Assembly: GCF_001949145.1 (NCBI RefSeq)
Contig: NW_019091361.1
Span: 2,238,919-2,302,918, forward strand
DNA from: Acanthaster planci
Taxonomy: Eukaryota > Echinodermata > Asteroidea > Valvatida > Acanthasteridae
Reading direction: 5' to 3'
DNA length: 64,000 bases
The notes beneath the pieces are model-generated. The model did no database searches and was not told where the DNA came from. It was given only the letters and a program-made list of their open reading frames with translations. How positions within the stretch are numbered: position 1 is the first letter of the stretch; the number at the start of each line of letters is the position of its first letter. The position numbers and the translations under genes were made by a program. Shown piece by piece: positions 14,853-47,600 of this stretch.

Positions 14853-17387
14853 TACGTAGCAGGAGTTTGTGCACTAGTACGTGTACATGTATGTGCACAT
14901 GAACAGAATTCCTAATTTCTGTGACAAGAGTCTACAAACTGTAAGTAAGAATTTCTATGCACAAACTTGCCGATGAAAATTCAGAAAAAAAATGAAGAAC
15001 CAAACTCGACCTTGTACCGGTATGTACATGTCAGTTAATGTATGGCAGAGGAAACAAACTAATCTTATGTATTAACTTGGAAAGCACACAATTTACAATG
15101 TACATGTACAATGTAGCTCCACGCTTCCGGAAGACCGCTGAAGAGAGAGTTAAAGTAGCGGAGGCTGGGGTATAGCCCCCTCAAGAGTTTCAAGACAAAG
15201 ACACCTATCGTGGCTGGGGGCATTACAGATCCTGACATTTTGTGTAGTGATACAGCTCTGGGTCCGCACACTGGACACAGACATATTCAGCTCTCTGGCC
15301 ACACTCATGCTTTAGGGTCCCTGCCAATTTCCTAATTGGCCAGCCGCGTGGATTTTTTCTTTCCAAATGTAAAATGAGATGAAAAAGCAAAAACGTCCAC
15401 TAATGCATCAAAAAAATCAAATTACTGTATACGCATAAAGGTCTTCATGTACATGTACAATGTACATGTATGTACACGTACAGGTGCTGGAACTTGCAAG
15501 TCAAAACTTCCATCTTAGGCCAAAAAAATCTCCAGTTTCTGGTCAGGGGTTGGCTTCGAAAGTGGTGCAGCGACAAGGCTTTCTTTACCCTCACTTTTTT
15601 TTCCTAAAAATGACGTACAGTATATGTATGAGTAACATCATCACTACATGCGTATGTACTGGTATCGCCACTGCCAACAATGAAATACCTGTACTCGTAG
15701 ACAGGCCCCCTTGCTATTTACTGTTTACAAGCATTTTCAGCTTGTAGATGCACACAGGGCATAAGACCCCCTGGTTTGTCCGGTTCCATGATGCAATACA
15801 GAGATGAGGTCATCTGAAAAAAGTGCCCGACTAAATGTATGGGGCCTAGAGGGACTTCTTTACTGTACATGCATGTGCATGTACTATTCAACTCTTCCCC
15901 ATCTAAAACACGTTAAAATTACACAGTAGCTGAGTTCTAGTCGATCAAGCAAGTTTGGCAGCTTTTGGACTTATAAAATTACCAAATAAAATAATTTATT
16001 TTGCCAATGTGCAGGTCTACGGCGACGTGTTTGCTGACCGGAAACCGAAGACTTTTGGGGGGCCCTTAAGCTCTATGAGTCACTACATCTCCACTGTGTG
16101 ATCTCCCAAGATGCATTCATAAAGAAAAAGGCCATCTTGAAACAACATAATAAGCCCCATCACCTTTTTTGTCTCTAAACTCCCAAGTGCTAAACAATAT
16201 CTTCTTGGGCCCAACTGTGTGCCAAGTCTTGACTTTGTTAAGTGCTATCTTGACTCTTGTGTAAATTTAATGTTCTCCTCCTGAGTTGATTATCCTATGA
16301 ATGCATTTTATTCAAAGGCAAATCAACTCAGGATGGAAAACAATAAATTTGCACAAGTTTCAAGATTGCACTGAACAACTTCAAACTCTAGTCTACAGCA
16401 GGTGCCAGTTCAATCTCAGCTCAGCTCATCAGGAGATGTACAATGTACATGTGTTATGCTAAATTTGACTTTTTACATCATGTCATTGCTTTCAGATAGC
16501 TAACAGGTAACTGTAGGGAAATATCAATGGAATCCAGGCCAATTCTTCCAAAATATCCTTGTCTGGAACTAAGCCTAGCACTGCCTAGTTCTGTTTATTT
16601 CATGATGGACTGAACATGACATCAAATGAACAAGGAAAGGGTGCATAGAGTGCATTTGTGCACATGTATCCACCAGAGACCAGTTTTTGAGGGAAGAAGA
16701 CTTTTCCTTTAATTTGAAAAACAAACTAGTGCAAGATATCAACTAATGTCCTAATCACTTTTCTTACGTTACATGCAATTTGAAAACAACGATCCAAACT
16801 GGAAGACCTTCACAGCTTTAGCCCGATGGAGTGATCTCCGATGCTTTAACGAACACACCTTCCGTCGCTGACTGTGACCTATTTTCGAGGGCTGTACAGC
16901 GGTAAAGTGTCAAAGTGAAGCCATGCATGAAATAAATGTTTGTTGAGGTGTAGCGCATCTTGTGCGACTTCATCTTATCCTTTATTGTCGGAAGCCGTAT
17001 TTTCCAAAATCAATCTCTTTTTTTTTACTTCACAAAATATTGAAATGATTGCAGGTGTTTCTTTGCTTTCAACTCTAACGTTTCCGTGTTTTATGTTTTT
17101 TCCCTCTGTCCTATGTTTATTTTTCATTAAACATGCAATTAATCAATTGGCGAATGTTAATAAATTGAATACACTTTTACTTATTTCTAAACCTGAAACA
17201 AACAACATACTCTAGTACTTACTGTGGAGATTATTTCAATGAACCATAATTTACTTCGCAAAATAATAAATGAGTTTGAACTGAAAAACATGGCTCATAT
17301 TTTTCCCAGGGTAATCTCCTGACAAAAGAAGGAAACTGCATTGAGAAAATTTACTCCTCTGTGGGTTGGAAGCATGGGAGACTGTGA

Positions 17388-17747
17388 CTAGGTGTGACAA
17401 TAAAATATATCCCTTGCCAGGAGAGGACGACACTGCAGCAGTATTTGATGTGTGTCCAGTGCAAGCAGTTTTCGAACATTCACTGGCCCCATGATGTTAA
17501 ATAGATGGAGTTTGCAAGTTCAATGGGTGGAAATCAGAGGAAAACACAGCACTTGTCACTGTCATCAATCTCTGAGTCGCTGTCATCATCATCATCGGTG
17601 GTGGTGGTGGTAGCGCTCTGAAGCGATGTTGTGTTCTGGTGCAGGAGCATGACTTGGCTCAGGTTGCGGAGGAGAAATCACACAAGGCTTCTTTGGTTCA
17701 TTCACATCAACAACACACCAAAATGCTTTGGTAAGCACTGATGGTGA
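17388..17747 (-). pseudogene. decayed coding relic, possibly transposon-derived with PHD-like finger
   Basis: Read on the minus strand, consecutive stretches look coding but need frameshifts to join: KAFWCVVDVNEPKKPCVISP with a Pro-rich tail; then, one frame over, a Thr run and Asp run followed by SDSEIDDSDKCC; then FPPIELANSIYLTSWGQ, a stop, and NCLHWTHIKYCCS; finally RPLLARDIFYCHT. The W-x-Q...C-x-H-W-x-H-x3-C-C...FYCH spacing resembles the PHD-like zinc finger found at the C-terminus of some invertebrate transposon proteins. At least two in-frame stops and two shifts make it non-functional. The Thr/Asp runs come from the microsatellite at 17584-17611. Identity is an inference from motif spacing. 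Confidence 0.35.
17582..17611 (+). repeat. compound trinucleotide microsatellite (TCA)n(TGG)n
   Basis: About four TCA/ATC units pass into five GGT/TGG units. It lies inside the decayed coding relic and probably caused its frame change. Confidence 0.8.
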
Positions 17748-18550
17748 CTACAACGTAGTTCCTGTAGACACTTGCCCCAAACTGCAGCACTAGGCTTGTA
17801 CAAATTCTGCAAGATGAGAAAGTAACACGTATTTTGCTGTTGGATGTCACATGTTGGTTGTATCTAGGGCCTAATGAACATTTATTATAATCTCTTTTTT
17901 GTCAAAATATCCATCCATTTTTTATTTTGGAGGCCTTAACTGTAACCCCCCCACAGTCACTTTACTTTAATATTTGTTGAGAGAATGAAATGAAAGAAAA
18001 AACCTACATTTCTGAGAATGTAAGTATTAATTTGGATGTTTCATATGTATGCAGGAATTGAAAAGTTTTGTACAAAAAATAAGCTTTGAAACATGTCAAC
18101 TCATCCCTCCAAATGTGAGGGCAAAACGATTTGCCAGGCAGTGAGAAAATGATATAAGGAACATGTCTTTTCCAAGCACCCGTTCCCTTCCCGGCATGCT
18201 CAGTTGTCAGTGGAGTCATGTGACTTCAGTCATACACGGACAGCAGCTTTGAAACACTGTAATCTGAAACTTTAAAAGAAACTGTAATGAATAGTAATTG
18301 CCCCTGCAACCTCCATGGTTTTTGTATCTTGTAAACTAGGCCTAAATACATAAACTCTAGATATTTACAAGTGCAACTTACCACTAAAGCCTTAACTTTC
18401 CACATTTTTCAGCCAGCGGGGAGAAGAGAAGATCTTTAGCAAGTCTGAAGGTATTTTACGTCACTAGAAGTTGTTTACATTGCGCAGCACAACGCAGAAG
18501 GTAGGGCATGTACATATACATGTAGTAAGGATGCAAAAATAGGGCCCCTC

Positions 18551-19057
18551 GAAATCTGGGGGATCATTACCATTAGCACCCTGTTCCTATAATAAGGAAA
18601 CAAAGTGAACTTTCTCAAACTAACATTTTGACCTTAAGGAACAATTACTCAATCCTAAAAGGCCTAGTTTAGGTAAATTTTTACAATATTTAAGCAAGAA
18701 AACTTCCTAACCCCAGTTTGGCAAAAGACAACAACTCAGTCGAATCACACCATTTTCTCTTCCGTCTGGTTACCCGACTCAGGCTTTTTGGATACATCGA
18801 AACAAATATCCATCCAGGTCAACGAACCAGACTACATTCGCTTATTTGTCGTTCACAGCTCTTCGCGGTACGCTGCAGTTTTACCTAAAACTTTCCCTCA
18901 AAAAACCAAAAGCCTTGTTCTGTTTTCTTTCTGATATGAAAGAGGACATCACCAACAACTTGTTTAGATAAGTCATTTCAAAAAGTAGAATTTGCTCCCT
19001 TATTTTTACAATACTTAACAGGAACAGGGTGCTAAAAGTAATGAACCCCGAAATCTG
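18551..19057. mobile_element. non-autonomous DNA transposon with 30-bp TIRs and 8-bp TSD
   Basis: Element body 18559-19049 (491 bp). Its first 30 bases (from GGGGATCATTAC) and the reverse complement of its last 30 (from GGGGTTCATTAC) match at 27 of 30 positions, both ending TAGCACCCTGTTCCT. It is flanked by a perfect direct repeat GAAATCTG at 18551-18558 and 19050-19057. Similarity of the arms continues weakly inward. No transposase frame inside. An 8-bp duplication fits hAT-like insertion; 9-10 bp (CGAAATCTGG) would fit Mutator-like, so the superfamily is open. Confidence 0.85.
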
Positions 19058-19266
19058 GACCTCCCACGATATATCCATGTCATTCATCATTCAGCAAAAT
19101 GCATTACACTCTCGGCAGCCAAGCCCTCAATAAGGCTGTACAGTCAGTACATGTAGCTCAACATGTCTGCTTGCCCTTACGACTTAAGCAACGATGCTAC
19201 AAAGCAAAGGGCTCCAACTTCCAGGGCTAGGCAGTGAAAAACAAAAAGCAGGTAGGCCCTAGGCCT

Positions 19267-19345
19267 GCCCCACTAGTGTGGCACGGATCACTCCTGATTT
19301 ATCCTTGTAAATCAGGAATGACCCGTGCCACACTAGTAGTGGGGC
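19267..19345. repeat. foldback element, long hairpin
   Basis: Left arm 19267-19301 and right arm 19308-19345 are inverse copies apart from a 3-base indel (CTA) and two mismatches, around a 6-nt loop TCCTTG. Both contain CACTAGTGTGGCACGG and CCTGATTTA-type blocks. Weaker pairing continues outward to about 19250 and 19362. Confidence 0.85.
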
Positions 19346-20256
19346 TAGCCCTAGACCTGATCCAGCCCTTATTGGCAATTTGCAAATGAGTGACTGTTGG
19401 AGTTAATAAAGGTAGGCCTGTATATGTATTTACACCCATGACAACATCAATAGAATAATGATATTCATAGGGGGTCTACTCACAATCAGTGACCACAACA
19501 CCGTTGTCAACAGTCAGTGGTATTCATGAGTTTCCATGTCTCATGAGCATGATGAACACGTGCGCACGTAAGCTTCACAAACACGACAAAATGTCATCGA
19601 TCATCAGCGCCACCTGGCCACTGTTTCGAGTCACTGATCACACTGCTCGAATTGAACACAAGGGCGATAATCTAACGGATAAACTCCTAAGGTACATAAA
19701 GGGGAAATATGGAAATAGCTCTACATACATGTATTTGCTCCCAGCACTCGCCGACTGTGCATGCAGAAAAGTTTTTAATACTAGTAAGATTAAGGTTTAT
19801 CCGACTGCTAGAGGGCGCTACTGTCCAGGTCTTGGAGACGTTATCCGCATTGTCTGTTTAATAACTGCGTGCAACACGAGTGGATTTGACATTTGTTACT
19901 TAAAATTAGTCAAAAGGGTTCATGGTTTAGCATGGCAGAAATTCACAGGTTTTATAATTTCCATCGTACACACGTGGGATTCGCACTGCAACAATGGGAG
20001 TAAGTGCAGAATACCCCGCCACTCGAAACAACGCCTGGAATGACGGGTTACGTGGGTACAAGGTGAAAATCCCTTGAGAAGAGTGTGACACTTCGACTTG
20101 TACCCGGCTATGAGGTTGAAGCAGGGTACCTGGTAGTGGGGTATTGTGCAGTTGAGTTCAATACTGGCCTATAATCACAAGATCTGCATGAGCACATATG
20201 CGCATAGAAACAAAAATCTCCAGCGGAACAAGTGACAATGCCACTTCCAACTAGTT

Positions 20257-22110
20257 TTTATTAGCCAAGCTTTGATGCACTACAATTTTTACAAAAATGA
20301 AAGTAAAAACTTAGCATAATTGTTAACTGATTCATGGATGCTGACGGGGATATTGTAGAATTTAAAAATTTCAAAAGGATAAGCGAAGACAATCCAACTT
20401 GCCACTGTTAAAACAACTGTGTGCACTACAACAATCACAACTGCCTGGACTTCAAACAGCTGCATTAAAGCCTTAAAGATCACCTCTTAGGAAAATATGT
20501 TTTCTCTGATTTTATCTGTTCAAATAAATACGGAAGCATTCACAAGGGTTTATCCACTATGAACACAGGGCAAGGGTTCCCCCGTTTTCTCCAAATGACG
20601 CAATTTACATTCAAATTCACATCTTGACATGAACAGGAAAAAAAGCCCCTTTAAGCTTAGTATAGTTGAGTTCTGAAGACAAATGACACCGCGTTCGATT
20701 TGGATGCTTCCATATTGATTTGAACAGATGCAATCAGAGGAAACATGTTTTCCTAGGTGCTCTTGGACACTATATGTAGCTTCATGTGACTTTAGCTTCA
20801 TTTTTAAATGGGACTTTTAATTCTCCTGTAATCTTTGTATACATGGGATCAGCTGCAAGTATCTACATATTGTCCCTTTGAATTGCTATTCCATGAAATC
20901 ATGATTGGCTCCGATGAGGACACCAATTTAGACACCTCTGCATGTGCAGACCCGTTTTTTACGTTACAGAGTTTGAATGCAAGTCTTACTTAAGCCAAGG
21001 CATACAAGCACAAATCCATTGAACAATTTGAATTTCCTCTACTTTTAAACTAGTAAATACAAGTGCAGTAAACTTCTACAATCACTGGTTGGACTAAACC
21101 CCTAATAAACCTCGTATGCCTTGTATATTTATGACCCTACAAAAACAACCAATCAACAAATGTACACTTTGTATCTGCTGGCAATAATACAATGCAATAA
21201 CGCATAGAACACAGATCTTGAAATACTGGAGACAAGGTTAAACTATTCCACCACATGTGTAGTTCTGATGGTTTTGTGAGCAAGATTGCATTTTTGCAAA
21301 AGTAAAAAATCAGTTACATTGTGTTCTTTTTGGAGCACATCTTACAACAGTAATTTCAACAGGAAAATTAAGTGACAATACACCGTCCATTTAAATTCAG
21401 CGAACACTGTAACATCCAATACTATCACCGTGGAGAAAGCACCCCCCCCCATAAATACTTTTTCACACATCCACCAATCAGACTTTTTTCAAACTGAGAG
21501 AAAAGTTGCCAATTCAATAAAACCAAGTATGCAGGACTTTTTCCACCGAATGTGATGAACAGATTTGCGCACACCGTGCTCATTTTTTTCACCCCATATT
21601 GTTGGACTACATAACCTTAGTCATATTATTTCAACACGGCGGAAAGGCCGTGTTAACACATCAAGAATAGAAACCTTCTGAAGGAATGTCAGGCCAATGG
21701 TCAAGGTTTTCTGGGCAAACAGTTTCATGTACAACACTCTACAGCTTCGTGAGTTTTCTGTCACAACCCTGGGTTGGGGCAATATAAGAAATTTCCAGAT
21801 AAACATGGTATAGTAACAAATCCAATCTGGAGATTTCTAGCTGTTCAATTTCGAAGGCAAAAACGAACAAATCTATACACTGATTTCAGAATGCATGTAC
21901 TGCCAAAGTATGTGCACTGCATTTTGTTTCTAAGCATTTTTCCTTCAGTGCTCTACACTTGGGATAGTCCATACAATGTGGACATATTTTAAAAGGTATG
22001 TGACATGCGGAGGTTGGAGCACATGTGCTGAAAATATTAAATAAGATGAGACACTGCGACAGGTGTGCTCCTTAAACACAGGTTTATGCAATCAGCACCG
22101 ATACACTTGT
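20257..22110 (-). other. ZFR: probable ZFR 3' untranslated region
   Basis: No coding signal follows the ZFR stop. The first canonical AATAAA I find on the minus strand below the stop is at 20257-20262; an ATTAAA lies near 20815. The mRNA end is therefore guessed, within about 1.9 kb of the stop. TACATG repeats are absent here, as in the gene body. Confidence 0.25.
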
Positions 22111-44481
<22,371 letters not shown>

Positions 44482-44640
44482 GTTGAATTACACACTTGAC
44501 GCGAAAGAAAATGGCGACAGTACACGCGCACGCACGACGACCACGTGTCATTTGCATACGGAAATAGCCGAATGATTCCGGGAATGTGATTCCGATTCTG
44601 CGGACGACTCGACAAGGCACAACATTAAGTCCGTAAGTCA
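44482..44640 (-). promoter_or_regulatory. ZFR upstream region with E-box, octamer and YY1-like site
   Basis: CpG-containing stretch directly upstream of the ZFR start. It holds AAAATGGCGAC (44508-44518, plus orientation, YY1-like), a palindromic E-box CACGTG (44542-44547) and a perfect octamer ATGCAAAT in gene orientation (44550-44557), the last two only 2 bp apart. No TATA box seen. The transcription start is unknown, so some sites may be in the 5' UTR. Confidence 0.4.
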
Positions 44641-44644
44641 CCAT

Positions 44645-47600
44645 ACTTCAAGTCGCACACTTAATACTTTGACCAGATTTGTTCTTAAATATACCAATTT
44701 TTTACAGATTTATTTTCATTAGATCAAAGTTTGACTAAAATCCTACAATGAATAATATAAAGAACAATACGTGTATTATAAAGATCATCGGATGTCACCG
44801 AAGCGACAGGACAAAGTGTCATCTGCAAACAGTGGGATCGGCTTCAGAAAACTACGTCACCATAATTCGCGAACGTACGTTGCAAACGTCATTTTATGGG
44901 GGGTATTGGTATAAAATAATGCCTTCTTCTGAAAAATCTGCCAGTTAACGTGTGTTGAATTTTGCATAAATTATTTTGGTTTAGTGATGCAGTTTGAAGG
45001 GGAAAAACACTTTTATTCGCAATAGCTTGACTTCCCATAACTTCCTCTTTTTCATTCTCCTAGATTTTTTTTCATTTTAATTTGAAGTTGAATTTGAATA
45101 AATTAAATTTTCATAATTAGCTTTAATATAAGTTCTTTGTCCGGACAAAACTTCTCTTTCTACGTGTATTTCTGAAACAAGTCACAAAATACAGTGCCAC
45201 CGAATCCGCGGCCATCGTCGCCAACGGGAACCTCAAAATAAGTTGAGCAGTACTTTTTCAGGATCCGTATTTTTATAACGACCTCAACATTTGGCGAGTG
45301 TTGATCGAAGTCGTCATTAATAGTGCCTGTATCGGATGTCCAGCATCGATCGTGAACGAACAGCGATCATTTAGCCATTTTCTAGACAATTTTTTGTATT
45401 TAGTCTGTAAAGTAAAGCTTTATGTTCTGTTGACATTTTCCCCAATTCTCCCAGGAAAAGCTTTTAATTCGCACTTAGCTGCAAAAAGAGAAACGTCGAA
45501 GTGACGATCAAACCGTCGACAGCAAATTAACGTCAGTGCATAATTTCGTTGAAGAATTCCACGACGAGAAAGATGGATGCGCGAAAATTGGTATGCACCA
45601 ATTTAGGGCACTCCACCATACATGTACAGGTAGGCCGCAAAGTGAAACATTTCGGTCCAGAGGTGGTGTAACTAAGGACAAGGTGTGTGAATAGTAGCAA
45701 TTTCAACGAGGTCCCGTAGGAAGATTTGTGTAATATTTGAATATTAATAATTTGAAAAATGGCTGTAATAGGCCTTACTAGCACTAGACTAGGGGCATCA
45801 TAGTACGCAAACATGAGGCGAACTCTAGTAGCTCCCCGAATAAGAAAAACGCAGAAACGTTAGATTTGCGTTTACTATCAAAAAAATCGGGATAGTCATA
45901 ATTTTATCTGATTCAGGCCCCTGATAGAGCTGGTCTTCAAGAAACTGAATATTACTGAATGAAAGCTTATTAGCCCGAGCCTGAAGCCCCGCGGCTGAGA
46001 CTCTACACCCCCGGCCCCGGGGCCCCCCGTCGATACACATAACCTCAGTGTCAGCGTTGATGTGCAGGTGGCGCCAAAAGTGGACATCACGTTTTCTTTC
46101 AGAATAACCAAAGGGCATATTAAACATTTTTACAGTTCCACTTTTCAATTTTTTCTTTTTGTTTAGTTCAGTTTCTTTTCATCAATAAGGAAAGCTGACT
46201 GGATGTATTAGCTTCTGCTTTTCCGCCTGAAATTTCACTGGACGGACGAAAAGTGGACATTAACTGCGCTTTTTTACCGAGAACTCATAAAAGCAGATCG
46301 AAGGTTTTCGAGTTTCTATTTCCAAGTTTCGGCAGAGATTCATTGCCCTCGGGAAGTTATGCTCTATTGATAGTCGAAAAGCTTGCATAACTTAAAAAGT
46401 TTCCTTAAAAAATAACGTTTCTTGTACCTTTCTGCTTCTCTGAAATGGGAAAACATCTAGATGACCACTTTTCGGTTGCCTGAGTATATAGTAATGATCG
46501 TTTTTTCAGTGAAAAGCAGAAGAGTATAATAAGCCTACACGTTTCATTTCTATCTGCCATTTCGGTGATAGAAAAACGTACACTGCAAATTCAGCTAAAA
46601 CGTCAGCCCGCTTTTCTTGCAAAGACAGAAAGAAGCTGACAAATGGAAGTTTCGGAATTTTTGTCAGACGGCTGCAGGATGTGCATACCCGTAAAAACCA
46701 CAGCGAGAGAGTGTGCTGAAACTCCAACAGATGCTCACAATGAAATCTAGGAAAAGAATTTACAATATATATATATATATATATACACATATAATCATCC
46801 TCCTACTTTTCAAGTCACTGGCGTTGTGTGCACCCGCAGCCACCCCTGAATGAAGTGGGACCTTGTACCCTGTGCCGTTTCACGCTCAGCATATGGATGA
46901 CTCTTCAAAAAATCCCCCCCCCCTCACATGTGATGGAAATCTCCGCCCGTAGTTGACACAGAAACAAGTTGATTCCATTCATTTGTGCCTGAGCAAAGTT
47001 GCAAATCATTTTTACAATGCAATGTAAGCATGGTCTAAAACCTTCTGAAAAAAAGTCAGATTTTTGTGTCATACAAAAAAATTTAATGTTCACAGTGTGG
47101 TACATGTACATGTATTTTCAAAATTTTATATCATTGTGTTAATTCAAGGTGTTTTCGCTGGTACTCTTCCTCTTGAAGGCTGCGTCCACTGTGGCTACGT
47201 CGCGTCCGAGGTAGGTACTAGGTGGGGATGGGAAATTCACATAATGAAGCAACGTGAGGAGAGAACAAGGGGGGGGGTATTAGATAACAATAGTCTAGAG
47301 TGTGTATAGCGATTGGACATGTTGGGGGTACCCCTCGGTCTCATTTCTTGCTGGATATAGAAATTCATGCTGACATAGACGTAGCCTTAGTTGTACATGT
47401 GTACACGGGAAAAACGAAACTGGCTGCGCCAGCAATAAATTACAGTGTTCGTAATCCGCCGCGGGTAAACGTACACGCATACGTATAAATGTACATTAAT
47501 AGGTCACGTCTATGGCGGAGTATATGTACATGTACGCAGGGCCCTGATTACGGGTCGTTGTAGGCCGTACTATTGGTAAGTCTTGGAAGCTAACCTCATC

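Larger units (their letters stand above)
1..16900. repeat. gene-free region rich in TACATG palindromic repeats
   Basis: No ORF in this stretch has a recognisable product or coherent exon structure. The hexamer unit TACATG, whose tandem array reads the same on both strands, recurs many times, with longer arrays at 4614-4633, 4761-4780, 6634-6653, 9022-9040, 11022-11036, 11684-11703, 11811-11829, 14335-14368 and 15446-15478, often joined to TACCGGTA. Otherwise the sequence is unremarkable and AT-rich. Confidence 0.8.

Noticed and set aside
19489-20043. 184-codon open frame on the plus strand (opens with GTG)
   Set aside because: Longest frame outside the recognised genes, but an ORF of this length is expected about once by chance in 64 kb; no motif, family resemblance, or ATG start, and composition is like non-coding neighbours.
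45825-46148. 107-codon minus frame near the ZFR promoter containing a GC-rich block
   Set aside because: No splice or domain evidence; GC-rich part is a short CCCCGG-rich palindromic stretch.
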